Notes under the pieces: model-generated
Seen by the model: the letters and a program-made list of their open reading frames with translations, nothing else
The model's database searches: none
What the model was told of the DNA's origin: nothing
Assembly (NCBI GenBank): GCA_958349325.1
Contig: CATWCP010000021.1
Coordinates: 1-16,699 of the forward strand
DNA: 16,699 nucleotides
Direction of reading: 5' to 3'
Source of the DNA: an uncultured Collinsella sp.
GTDB taxonomy: Bacteria > Actinomycetota > Coriobacteriia > Coriobacteriales > Coriobacteriaceae
Shown: positions 5,724 through 13,199 of the stretch, piece by piece
How the letters are laid out: every line of letters starts with the position of its first letter
Numbering within the stretch: the first letter of the stretch is position 1
Translations under genes and position numbers: made by a program

Positions 5724-6662
5724 ATGCCGACGTCGTTGACCGAACTTTTTTCGCCCGCCTGCCATTTGTGTCCGCGCCGTTGCGGTGCGGCGCGCGATGA
5801 GGGCGCGCGCGGCGTATGCGGTGCTAACGACACGCTCAGGGTGGCCCGCGCGGCGCTTCATATGTGGGAGGAGCCGCCTATCTCGGGCGAGGCCGGTTCA
5901 GGCACGATCTTCTTTAGCGGTTGCTCGCTTAAATGTATCTACTGCCAGAACCACGAGATCTCGACCGGCAATTTTGGCCTTGAGATTTCGCCTGAGCGCC
6001 TGGTCGAAATTATGCTGGAACTGCAGGACCAGGGTGCCAACAACATCAATTTGGTGACGGCGACGCACTATGCGCACCTGTTGCCTGCCGCGATTGCCGC
6101 GGCACGGATGCGCGGGCTGGTCATCCCGATCGTCTACAACACGAGTGGTTACGAGCGTGCGAGTGCCGTGGCGGCGCTGGGCGACCTGGTCGATGTGTGG
6201 CTCACCGACTTTAAATATGCCGATGCCGGGCTTGCGCAGTCGCTTTCCCATATTAAGGACTACCCGCGCGTGGCCGTGTCGGGTCTGGCCCAGATGGCGC
6301 GCGAGATCGAGCGCCGCGGGGGAGAGTTGGTGGATGAGGGCGGGCTCATGAAGCGCGGCATCATCGTGCGCCACCTGGTGCTTCCGGGGCATGCGGACGA
6401 TTCGTGTCGCGTACTGGACCTAGTGTGGCAGACGATGGGCGACGTGCCGATCTCGGTCATGAACCAATACACGCCCAATGTGCTCATGCGAGAGCAGGGC
6501 GGCGATCTGGCGCGCGCCGTGACGCGCGAGGAGTACGAGCGGGTGCTCGACCATGCCGACGACCTGGGCTTTACGACGATGTTCTGGCAAGAGGGCGGCG
6601 CGGTAGACGAGAGCTTCACCCCGGCCTTCGACACCACCGGTGTTCTTACCAGCGCAAAGTAG
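5724..6662 (+). CDS. Radical SAM protein, PflX/AmrS-like (COG1313-type)
   Basis: The 312-residue protein carries the CX3CX2C cluster motif in SGCSLKCIYCQNHEIS (C67, C71, C74), which binds the 4Fe-4S cluster that cleaves S-adenosylmethionine. An N-terminal four-cysteine region, CHLCPRRC...GVC (C13, C16, C20, C32), is typical of the PflX group, relatives of pyruvate-formate-lyase activases. Further family stretches are NINLVTATHYAHLLPAAI, PIVYNTSGYE, VDVWLTDFKYAD and MNQYTPN. The ATG at 5724 is nine bases after GGAG; a TTG at 5709 would place that site inside the gene. No glycyl-radical enzyme or Memo/AMMECR1 partner is in the window, so the substrate is unknown. The gene stands alone, with its own promoter upstream and a hairpin repeat and tRNA downstream. 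Confidence 0.88.
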   Translation: MPTSLTELFSPACHLCPRRCGAARDEGARGVCGANDTLRVARAALHMWEEPPISGEAGSGTIFFSGCSLKCIYCQNHEISTGNFGLEISPERLVEIMLELQDQGANNINLVTATHYAHLLPAAIAAARMRGLVIPIVYNTSGYERASAVAALGDLVDVWLTDFKYADAGLAQSLSHIKDYPRVAVSGLAQMAREIERRGGELVDEGGLMKRGIIVRHLVLPGHADDSCRVLDLVWQTMGDVPISVMNQYTPNVLMREQGGDLARAVTREEYERVLDHADDLGFTTMFWQEGGAVDESFTPAFDTTGVLTSAK

Positions 6663-6670
6663 TGCGTTCG

Positions 6671-6709
6671 TCGATGATATTTCTGGGACGGGGATTAAAA
6701 AATCATCGA
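6671..6709. repeat. Family C intergenic hairpin with GGGACGGGGATT core
   Basis: Arms TCGATGAT (6671-6678) and ATCATCGA (6702-6709) pair perfectly over 8 bp around a 23-base loop containing CTGGGACGGGGATTAAAAA. It starts nine bases after the radical SAM stop codon. It looks like a mobile REP-type intergenic repeat, but only one copy is in the window, so repeat status rests on resemblance to elements I recall from related genomes. Confidence 0.45.
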
Positions 6710-6772
6710 GAGGATCGCCTGTTCGAAAAGTTGTCAAAATAGCCGCGCTCCAAAAAGACTGGTTATTGGGCG

Positions 6773-6800
6773 TTGACAGTTGGCGAGCCGTAGGTAAAAT
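6773..6800 (+). promoter_or_regulatory. Strong promoter of tRNA-Ala
   Basis: A perfect -35 TTGACA (6773-6778) and a near-consensus -10 TAAAAT (6795-6800) are 16 bases apart. The -10 ends 13 bases before the mature tRNA 5' end, leaving room for a short 5' leader removed by RNase P. This is the best promoter in the window. Confidence 0.85.
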
Positions 6801-6813
6801 ATCGACTTGTCCT

Positions 6814-6886
6814 GGGGACGTAGCTCAGTTGGGAGAGCGCTGCCGTCGCATGGCAGAGGCCGAGGGTTCGACTCCCTTCGTCTCCA
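6814..6886 (+). tRNA. tRNA-Ala (anticodon CGC)
   Basis: All four arms fold: acceptor GGGGACG (6814-6820) with CGTCTCC (6879-6885), D stem GCTC/GAGC, anticodon stem CTGCC/GGCAG around the loop GTCGCAT, and T arm GAGGG-TTCGACT-CCCTT. The anticodon at 6847-6849 is CGC, reading GCG. The acceptor contains the G3-U70 wobble pair, the main identity element for alanyl-tRNA synthetase, which independently confirms alanine. The discriminator base is A (6886), and CCA is not encoded. It has a dedicated promoter upstream and terminator downstream. Confidence 0.95.
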
Positions 6887-6900
6887 CCCTTAGATTTGAT

Positions 6901-6932
6901 AAGCCGCTGACATTGTGTCGGCGGCTTTTTTT
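6901..6932 (+). terminator. Intrinsic terminator of tRNA-Ala
   Basis: A 12-bp stem, AAGCCGCTGACA (6901-6912) with TGTCGGCGGCTT (6916-6927), has one T-G wobble and a three-base loop, and runs into a stretch of seven T. It ends 19 bases before the next start codon, so that gene either relies on readthrough or has a promoter here that I cannot identify. Confidence 0.9.
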
Positions 6933-6950
6933 AAAAGAAAGGGCTGTACC

Positions 6951-7409
6951 ATGGCCGAGCTTGAGTCCCAACCATTGTCCGACGAGGAGCGCGCTGAGTT
7001 GGAAGAGCTCCGCGCCGAGAAGGCCCGCCGCGAGGCTCGTGAAGAGGCCCGTCGCGAGCGTGAGGAGCTGGCTGTCCTGCGTGCCGAGCGTGCGAAGGCC
7101 GAGGAGATCGCCGCGAACGCCGCATCCGCATCGGCGCCCGCGCCCGCACCCAAGCCCGCTGCTGCGAAGCCTGCACCTGCCGCGCCCAAACCTCAGCCTA
7201 AAAAGGCCGCTCGTCCCAAGTCCGTCGAGCCTAAGCCGAGCCGTGACGAGATGACCTTTGCCCAGCGCATGGTTACCTCCAAGGAGCCTACGGGCGAGAA
7301 CGAGATCCCTGGCATGGCGCCGGCTCAAAAAATCATCATTGTCCTTGCCCTCATCGCGTTTGTCATCTTTATGGGCTACACGATCCTGACCAGCATGGGC
7401 GTGCTCTAA
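6951..7409 (+). CDS. Small tail-anchored coiled-coil membrane protein, function unknown
   Basis: I do not recognise a named family. The 152-residue protein has three parts. Residues 9-53 are a highly charged Glu/Arg/Ala stretch with heptad-like spacing, a likely coiled coil. Residues 54-97 form an Ala/Pro/Lys-rich flexible linker. A conserved-looking patch (MTFAQRMVTS, then ENEIPGMAPAQK, 101-127) leads into one hydrophobic helix (about 128-146) near the C-terminus. There is no N-terminal signal, so the bulk should face the cytoplasm, anchored by the tail. ATG at 6951 has GAAAGGG about eight bases upstream. It lies between tRNA-Ala and pncB on the same strand. A scaffold or membrane-adaptor role is possible, but no function can be assigned. 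Confidence 0.75.
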   Translation: MAELESQPLSDEERAELEELRAEKARREAREEARREREELAVLRAERAKAEEIAANAASASAPAPAPKPAAAKPAPAAPKPQPKKAARPKSVEPKPSRDEMTFAQRMVTSKEPTGENEIPGMAPAQKIIIVLALIAFVIFMGYTILTSMGVL

Positions 7410-7493
7410 CCGATTTGCATCGGGCGTCATGTCCGCATGCTCTGCTCTCGTCCAACCCTTAAATTCTGCACCACACATCCGAAAGGTCGCCCC

Positions 7494-8999
7494 ATGGCTT
7501 TGACCGACATCTCTCATCCCACCGACATCGCAATGCTCACCGATCTGTACGAGCTCACTATGGCCCAGGGCCTGTGGGAGAGCGGCAAGGCCAATGAGCA
7601 GGGTTGTTTTACCGCGTTTTACCGCGACCATCCCTTTGGCAGCGCCTATGCCGTCATGTGCGGCACCGCCGAGCTGCCCGAGCTGGTCGAGAATCTGCGC
7701 TTTACGCCCGAGGACATCGACTACCTCGCCTCGCTCCAGGCCCCTGCTGGCGGTGCGATGTTCAAGTCTGGATTCCTCGACTACCTGCGCGATTTTCGTG
7801 CGCATGTAAACATCGACGCCGTGCCCGAGGGCGAGCTCGTCTTTCCGCGCGAGCCCATGGTGCGCGTCACCGGCCCCGCGCTGGAGTGCCAGCTGCTCGA
7901 GACGGCGCTGCTCAACATCGTCGGGTTCCAGACGCTTGTCGCCACCAAGACGGCGCGCGTGGTGCTCGCCGCCGACGGTCGCCCCGTGGCGGAGTTTGGC
8001 CTGCGCCGAGCCCAGGGTCCCGATGGCGGCCTGGCCGTTGCGCGCGCGAGCTACGTTGCCGGCTGCTCCTCTACGTCCAATGTGCTCGCCGGCCGCCGCT
8101 ACGGTATTCCCGTCTTTGGCACGCATGCTCACAGCTGGGTGATGAGCTTCGATTCCGAGCTCGAGGCCTTCCGTGCCTTTGCCAAATCGAGCCCCAAGAA
8201 CTGCACGCTGCTCATCGACACCTATGACGTGCGCGAGGGCTGTGAACATGCCATTACGGTTGCCAAGGAGATGGAAGCGGTGGGCGAGCGCTTGTCGGCC
8301 ATTCGCATTGACTCCGGCGACCTCGCCAAGCTCTCCAAGTATGTTCGCGGCCGTTTTGATGCCGAGGGCCTGCCCTATGTGGGGATCTCGGTTTCTAACG
8401 ATCTGGATGAGTACACGATTCAGTCGCTGCTCGACCAGGGCGCGCCCATCGACAGCTTTGGCGTGGGTACCAAGCTTGCGACCTGCTATGACCAGCCGGC
8501 GCTGGGCGGCGTGTACAAGCTTTCCGCCCGCCGTGCGAGCGAGGCAGATCCATGGACGCCGGTGGTCAAGCTCTCCGAGCAGCCCTACAAGCGCACGATC
8601 CCGGGTGTGCAACGCGTGCGCCGTTATTACGACGGCTTTGGCGGCCCGGTCTGCGACATGATCTACGACGAGGACCATCTGGCGGGGGAGGGCGCCGCGC
8701 GCGGCAATACCCTCGTGGCCGTGAATGATGCCGCCCTGGTGACCGACGTGTCCGAACTTGAGTATCGCGAGCTGCTGGTGCCGATCGTGCGCGATGGCAG
8801 TGCGGTGGCTCCGCGTGAGAGCATCCAGGACGCGCGCGAGCGCTGTGCTTGGGCGCTCGATCATCTGGACGCAGCTTTCAAGCGCTTCCTGTACCCGCAG
8901 ACCTATGTGGTGGGCATGGAGCAGGGCCTGGCTCAGGTGCGCGACGAGCTCGTGCGCAAGAACATGGCCGCGGCTTCTGCCTTTCCCTGGGCTCACTAA
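7494..8999 (+). CDS. pncB: Nicotinate phosphoribosyltransferase
   Basis: The enzyme makes nicotinate mononucleotide from nicotinate and PRPP with ATP, the entry step of the Preiss-Handler NAD salvage pathway in the cytosol. The 501-residue length fits the longer bacterial NAPRT type. Motifs in order are MLTDLYELTMAQGLW (14-28), FYRDHPFGSAYAV (42-54), QLLETALLNIVGFQTLVATKTAR (133-155), EFGLRRAQGPDGG (167-179) and GTHAHSWVMSF (209-219), with His213 at the position of the phosphorylated histidine. IRIDSGDLAKLSKYVR and FGVGTKL of the PRPP site follow. ATG at 7494 has GAAAGG seven bases upstream; an in-frame start at 7437 would add 19 unlike residues. It is followed after 79 bases by proB on the same strand, possibly cotranscribed. 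Confidence 0.96.
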   Translation: MALTDISHPTDIAMLTDLYELTMAQGLWESGKANEQGCFTAFYRDHPFGSAYAVMCGTAELPELVENLRFTPEDIDYLASLQAPAGGAMFKSGFLDYLRDFRAHVNIDAVPEGELVFPREPMVRVTGPALECQLLETALLNIVGFQTLVATKTARVVLAADGRPVAEFGLRRAQGPDGGLAVARASYVAGCSSTSNVLAGRRYGIPVFGTHAHSWVMSFDSELEAFRAFAKSSPKNCTLLIDTYDVREGCEHAITVAKEMEAVGERLSAIRIDSGDLAKLSKYVRGRFDAEGLPYVGISVSNDLDEYTIQSLLDQGAPIDSFGVGTKLATCYDQPALGGVYKLSARRASEADPWTPVVKLSEQPYKRTIPGVQRVRRYYDGFGGPVCDMIYDEDHLAGEGAARGNTLVAVNDAALVTDVSELEYRELLVPIVRDGSAVAPRESIQDARERCAWALDHLDAAFKRFLYPQTYVVGMEQGLAQVRDELVRKNMAAASAFPWAH

Positions 9000-9078
9000 T
9001 TTCTTGGGTGGTAGGGGCGAGTCACGCTCCCTTGGCCGCCAGCTCGGCCGTTCGCTGAACAGTTGATTGGTTTGACGT

Positions 9079-10206
9079 ATGACGACTTCTTATAAAACGA
9101 TGGTGGTAAAGATCGGTTCGTCCACGGTTGTGGGCACTGACGGCAAGGTCAACCGCTCCTTTATCGGCGGGCTTGCCGATCAGGCCGCAGCGCTGCGCAA
9201 GCTCGGCTGGCGTCTGGTCGTGGTGAGCTCGGGCGCTATCGCCTGTGGCTATCCCGTGCTGGGCTTCGACCGCAAGCCGGTCGGCGACCTGCCGAGCCTG
9301 CAGGCTTGCGCCTCGGCTGGTCAGTGCATCATCTCGTCGGCCTACGACGAGGAGTTCCATGCGCGCGACCTGCTCACCTCGCTCGTGCTGCTCACGCGCC
9401 ACGATACGGCCCGCCGCACGTCTTACCTGCACGCGCGCGACGCCCTGCTGCGCCTCGTGGAGCTTGGCGTGGTGCCGGTCGTCAACGAGAACGATACCGT
9501 TACCGTCGACGAGATCAAGTTTGGCGACAACGACACACTGGCGGCGCTCGTGAGCTGCCTGGTATCTGCCGATCTGTGCGTGACGCTCTCGGACATCGAT
9601 GGTCTCTATACTGCCAATCCGCATGAGGACCCCACGGCCGAGTTTGTTCCTGTCGTGCATAAGATCGATGCCAAGATTATTGCCTCGGCGGGCGATTCTT
9701 CCACATCGGTGGGCACGGGCGGCATGATTACCAAGATCCGCGCGAGCCGCATCCTGATGACGGCGGGCATTCAGAGCGTGATTTGCTCGGGCGAGGAGCC
9801 CGATGCGCTCGTGCGCCTAGCCCGCGGCGAGAGCGTGGGCACGCTGTTCGATCCGCCGGCGGAGCGTCTGGACATCGCACCCCGCAAGTTGTGGATCGCG
9901 CTGGGTGACAAGGCACATGGCTCGGTAACGGTTGACGACGGTGCCGCGAAGGCGCTGGTCAGCCGTGGTTCTTCCTTGCTTGCGGTGGGTATTCGCGAGG
10001 TTGATGGCCAGTTTGCCGAGGGCGATGTGCTCGATGTGTGCGATCCGAGAGGTATGGTCGTCGCCCGCGGTATCGCCGAGGCCGATTCGGACGTGCTGGA
10101 ACTTGCCGCCGGCCGCCGCCAGGACCAGATCGCCAGCAACCGCCTGCTGGCAGACCTGGCCGAGAAGCCGGCGATACACAGGGATAACTTGATCGTATTT
10201 GCATAA
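9079..10206 (+). CDS. proB: Glutamate 5-kinase (gamma-glutamyl kinase) with PUA domain
   Basis: This enzyme phosphorylates glutamate to gamma-glutamyl phosphate, the committed and usually proline-inhibited first step of proline synthesis. The 375 residues hold an amino-acid-kinase domain (about 6-255) with VVKIGSSTV (9-17), VVSSGAIACG (48-57), VVPVVNENDTVTVDEIKFGDND (131-152), LSDIDGLYTANP (170-181) and GTGGMITKIRAS (212-223). A PUA domain follows (about 268-350; RKLWIALGDKAHGSVTVDDGAAKAL), as in the long ProB type. No strong ribosome site precedes the ATG at 9079, so the true start could be the ATG at 9100 just before VVKIGSS. Unlike the common proBA arrangement, proA is 1.6 kb away behind an opposing gene. 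The gene ends in its own strong hairpin. Confidence 0.96.
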   Translation: MTTSYKTMVVKIGSSTVVGTDGKVNRSFIGGLADQAAALRKLGWRLVVVSSGAIACGYPVLGFDRKPVGDLPSLQACASAGQCIISSAYDEEFHARDLLTSLVLLTRHDTARRTSYLHARDALLRLVELGVVPVVNENDTVTVDEIKFGDNDTLAALVSCLVSADLCVTLSDIDGLYTANPHEDPTAEFVPVVHKIDAKIIASAGDSSTSVGTGGMITKIRASRILMTAGIQSVICSGEEPDALVRLARGESVGTLFDPPAERLDIAPRKLWIALGDKAHGSVTVDDGAAKALVSRGSSLLAVGIREVDGQFAEGDVLDVCDPRGMVVARGIAEADSDVLELAAGRRQDQIASNRLLADLAEKPAIHRDNLIVFA

Positions 10207-10250
10207 AGAAAGACAGCGCTGCGGATCGTTTCCCGCAGCGCTGTCTTTCT
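10207..10250 (+). terminator. 18-bp terminator hairpin after proB
   Basis: A perfect 18-bp stem (10207-10224 with 10233-10250, core AGACAGCGCTGCGG) encloses eight bases and starts directly after the proB stop codon. AAAGAAAGA on one side and TCTTTCT on the other let it act on transcripts from both strands. It lies between convergent proB and the peptidase gene. Confidence 0.85.
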
Positions 10251-10251
10251 C

Positions 10252-10303
10252 GTGCCGGCACTTGGGGACGTTCCTTATGTGCCGGCACTTTGGGACACTC
10301 CTT
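10252..10303. repeat. Family B tandem direct repeat, two 25-base units
   Basis: Units 10252-10276 and 10279-10303 match at 22 of 25 positions and are separated by two bases. Each starts with the perfect 10-bp palindrome GTGCCGGCAC and continues with TTGGGGACGTTCC or TTTGGGACACTCC. They end two bases before the complement of the peptidase stop codon. The form is that of a REP-like intergenic repeat. Confidence 0.75.
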
Positions 10304-10305
10304 TG

Positions 10306-11724
10306 CTAGAAGATCTGGCGCAGGTCTCCGCGGTTGAGGGCTTCGTCGAAGAGGTGCTTGAACACCACGCTGCCGTGCAGGCCGTCGTGCTCGAACTCGT
10401 TGGTCACCCAGGCATGCGAGTTGCCCACGCGGCTGAGCGTATCGAGCTGCAGGCTCGAATCCACGTACATGTCGTCGAAATACACCGCGGCCTGGAGCGG
10501 CACCTCGTTGCAGGCCAGGCGCTGCGGGTCGTAGATCTTGTCCCAGCTGGTGTCTTCCATCAGCAGGTCCATGGCGGGCTTAAACGGCTTAAGCTCGGGC
10601 ATCTGCTCGAACATCCACGGGAACATGGCCTCGCCGGTAAACATGAGCGGGCGCGCGAGGGTGTCGAACTCGGCGCGGTGTGCCTTCTCTTCGGCCGCGG
10701 CCCAACCAATGGGCATAGTGTCGCCGTCGGCGTATATGAACTCCTGCAGCGTCCAGTACAGCGGATTCGTGCGCGTGTTGGTGCGCTCGAAGGCGCGCAT
10801 CAAAAAGCTGTCAGATACCGAGGCGCCGCAGGTCAGCGTGCCGTCGCCGTCAACAAAAGCGTGATCGATAATCCAATGCATGCGCTCAAAGCTCGGCTTC
10901 ATGCCAAAGTCGCTGCCCATGAGCTGTAGGCGCTCGACCGTCATCGGCGAGCCGTCGGGCAGCACGGGCTTCTGAGCCTCGAGCGCATCGGCCAGGGCTG
11001 CCACGCGCTCGACGTCAGCGGGGTAGCGGTCATAATACTGCTGCGTCTTGGCGGCCATACGCGGGAAGGTGTGCGCGTAGACCTCGCTTGCGCTCGCCGG
11101 CGCGTGGGGGATTCCGCCACAGGTAAAGCTCGCCGCCACGCCCTCGGGGAAGAGCGACAGGTAGCTCAGCGTCAAAAAACCGCCGTAGCTTTGGCCGAGC
11201 GTGACCCACGGCTTGCCGCCAAAGCCCACTAGGCGCAGGTACTCAAAATCGCGCACGATGGAGCTGGCGAGGTGGCGCTTGAGGAAGTCAGCCTGCGAGC
11301 GTGCGGCATCGGAGCTGGCCGCCGCCGCGCGCTCGCCCAGTGCGGCAATCGTGCGCCCGTCTACACAGCTGCTGCGCCCGGTGCCGCGCTGGTCGGGCAG
11401 GACGACGCGGAAGTGCTTGACGGCCTCCTCGATCCAGCCGTCGCTTGTGGGCGACAGCGGACGCGGGCTCTCGCCGCCGGGGCCGCCCTGCAAAAACAGG
11501 AGCAGCGGCAGATCGTCGTTGATGCGGTCGGGCGCGCAAACCACGCGGTAGAAGAGCTTGATGCTCTCGGGCGCGCCGGCGATGGGTGCCGGCATAGCGC
11601 CGCGGCGCATGGTGCTGCCGACGGCCAGGAGCATCGGCTCCAGGCCGCGCCAGTCAAGGGGGACGTCGATGCTGTGGTCCTCGACATAAAGGCCGGGGAC
11701 GTGGTACGAAGTGATGGGGGCCAT
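10306..11724 (-). CDS. Alpha/beta hydrolase, proline iminopeptidase-like (S33 family)
   Basis: The 472-residue protein shows the oxyanion-hole motif in LFLQGGPGGESPRP, where the usual HGGPG reads QGGPG. The sequence VVLPDQRGTGRSS follows, then the nucleophile elbow GQSYGGF with the catalytic serine, and a C-terminal acid/histidine region (YFDDMYVDSS and NSHAWVTNEFEHDGLHGS). No signal peptide is seen, so it should be cytosolic. S33 prolyl aminopeptidases remove N-terminal proline from peptides. ATG at 11724 is preceded by GGAAG seven bases upstream on the - strand; an open frame to 11805 is a likely overextension. It lies between proB and proA, convergent with the former and divergent from the latter. 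That location supports a proline-related role, but substrate specificity is inferred. Confidence 0.85.
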   Translation of the reverse strand: MAPITSYHVPGLYVEDHSIDVPLDWRGLEPMLLAVGSTMRRGAMPAPIAGAPESIKLFYRVVCAPDRINDDLPLLLFLQGGPGGESPRPLSPTSDGWIEEAVKHFRVVLPDQRGTGRSSCVDGRTIAALGERAAAASSDAARSQADFLKRHLASSIVRDFEYLRLVGFGGKPWVTLGQSYGGFLTLSYLSLFPEGVAASFTCGGIPHAPASASEVYAHTFPRMAAKTQQYYDRYPADVERVAALADALEAQKPVLPDGSPMTVERLQLMGSDFGMKPSFERMHWIIDHAFVDGDGTLTCGASVSDSFLMRAFERTNTRTNPLYWTLQEFIYADGDTMPIGWAAAEEKAHRAEFDTLARPLMFTGEAMFPWMFEQMPELKPFKPAMDLLMEDTSWDKIYDPQRLACNEVPLQAAVYFDDMYVDSSLQLDTLSRVGNSHAWVTNEFEHDGLHGSVVFKHLFDEALNRGDLRQIF

Positions 11725-11836
11725 GTGAGTCTTCCGTTCGTTGCGGTGTTTCGGGTTGACCAATTCTACCGCCGCGGGCGAGGCCATGCGCAAATCGGCT
11801 ACCATGGTTGCAAACTTCTAGGAGAAAGGGCCGTCC

Positions 11837-13123
11837 ATGTCGGTCGATATAGCCACGTATGTCCACGATCTTGCCGTTGCCGCCAAGGCAGCGTCGGCCT
11901 CGCTTGCCACGGCGAGCGATGAGCAGCGTCAGGAGGCCGTGCGCGCCATGGCCGCAGCACTGCGCAACGGTGTCGACTCCATCGTCGCCGCTAACGAGCT
12001 CGATATGTCTGCCGCGCGCGATGCGGGTACCTCGGCCGGACTGCTCGATCGCCTGCTGCTGACGCCCGAGCGCGTCGAGGGCATGGCCGCCGGCCTGGAA
12101 AAGCTCGCCGAGCTGCCCGATCCCGTGGGCCGCGTGCTCGACCACCGCGTGCTTGCAAGTGGCGTGGACCTGACCCGTGTGAGTGTGCCGCTGGGCCTGG
12201 TCGCTATGGTCTACGAGGCGCGCCCCAACGTGACGGCCGACGCCGCAGGCATCTGCATCCGTACCGGCAACGCCTGCATTCTACGCGGCGGCTCGCTGGC
12301 CTATCACTCGTGTGCCATGATCGCCGAGCTGCTGGCCGATGCGCTCGAGGCCAAGGGCTTCCCGCGCGAGGCCGTGTCGATGATCGAGTCCACCGATCGC
12401 GAGGCCACCGGCGAGCTCATGAAGCTCCGCGGTATTGTCGACGTACTCATTCCGCGCGGAGGTGCAGGCCTGATCCAGCGCTGCGTGCGCGAGTCGCTTG
12501 TGCCGGTGATCGAGACGGGCACGGGCAACTGCCACATCTACGTGCATGAATCCGCCGACTTTGATAAGGCGCTCAACATTATCGTTAATGCCAAGACCCA
12601 GCGCGTAGGCGTGTGCAATGCCGCCGAGTCGCTGCTGGTCGACCGTGCTGTGGCCGATGTGTTTTTGCCCGCGGTCGTGACCGTGCTGCATGACCACGGC
12701 GTGCTCATTCACGGCGACGAGGCAACCTGCGCCGCATGCGCCGATGCCGGGCTTGCCGAGGGTGATGACTACGTTGCCGCGACTGAGGAGGACTGGGGTC
12801 GCGAGTATCTGGCGCTCGAGATGAGCGTGAAGGTCGTGGCGAGCGAGGACGAGGCCATCGCACACATCAACCGCTACGGCACGATGCACTCCGAGGCCAT
12901 CGTTGCCGAGGACACGGATGCTTGCGAGCGCTTCCTGGATGCGGTCGATGCCTCGGCCGTGTACGCCAACGCCAGCACGCGCTTCACCGACGGCGGCGAG
13001 TTTGGCCTGGGCGCCGAGATCGGCATCTCGACCCAAAAACTCCACGCCCGTGGCCCCTTTGCCGCCGAGGCCCTCACCACCTACAAATACAAGCTCCGCG
13101 GCACCGGCCAGGTCCGCCCCTAA
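11837..13123 (+). CDS. proA: Glutamate-5-semialdehyde dehydrogenase (gamma-glutamyl phosphate reductase)
   Basis: The enzyme reduces gamma-glutamyl phosphate with NADPH to glutamate semialdehyde, which cyclises toward proline. The 428 residues match the family length. Visible are VSVPLGLVAMVYEARPNVTADAAGI (about 115-139), PRGGAGLIQRCVRESLVPVIETGTGNCHIYV, NAKTQRVGVCNAAESLLV with the catalytic Cys260, EYLALEMSVKVV, YGTMHSEAIV and the C-terminal FTDGGEFGLGAEIGISTQKLHARGP. AGGAGAAAGGG is well placed upstream of the ATG at 11837. It is divergent from the peptidase gene, with 112 bases between the starts for both promoters. Its last two codons and stop form part of the 36-bp inverted repeat shared with the convergent HD-domain gene. 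Confidence 0.97.
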   Translation: MSVDIATYVHDLAVAAKAASASLATASDEQRQEAVRAMAAALRNGVDSIVAANELDMSAARDAGTSAGLLDRLLLTPERVEGMAAGLEKLAELPDPVGRVLDHRVLASGVDLTRVSVPLGLVAMVYEARPNVTADAAGICIRTGNACILRGGSLAYHSCAMIAELLADALEAKGFPREAVSMIESTDREATGELMKLRGIVDVLIPRGGAGLIQRCVRESLVPVIETGTGNCHIYVHESADFDKALNIIVNAKTQRVGVCNAAESLLVDRAVADVFLPAVVTVLHDHGVLIHGDEATCAACADAGLAEGDDYVAATEEDWGREYLALEMSVKVVASEDEAIAHINRYGTMHSEAIVAEDTDACERFLDAVDASAVYANASTRFTDGGEFGLGAEIGISTQKLHARGPFAAEALTTYKYKLRGTGQVRP

Positions 13124-13199
13124 TCGCCCACGCCACCTAAAACCACCACAAAGGTGCCTTTCCCCTTTGTGGTGGTTTTAGGTGGCGTGGGCGATTAGG
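13119..13199. terminator. Family A hairpin repeat, copy 4, extended to a perfect 36-bp inverted repeat over both stop codons
   Basis: Bases 13119-13154 are the exact reverse complement of 13164-13199, with a nine-base loop TGCCTTTCC that differs by one base from the usual loop. The inner 16 bp are the family A stem; the outer 20 bp (CCTAATCGCCCACGCCACCT) are unique to this copy. The left arm holds the proA stop and the right arm the stop of the convergent HD-domain gene, so each mRNA would end in the same structure. It should act as a bidirectional terminator. Confidence 0.92.

Noticed and set aside
6814..6886. tRNA-Ala as a prophage or island attachment site
   Set aside because: No integrase, partial tRNA duplicate or foreign-looking gene block follows; the next genes are chromosomal housekeeping genes.
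6825..8996. A 723-codon open frame on the - strand opposite pncB
   Set aside because: It is antisense to a clear PncB with all family motifs. Its residues are the His/Ala/Arg-rich mix typical of shadow frames in GC-rich DNA, and it runs through the tRNA.
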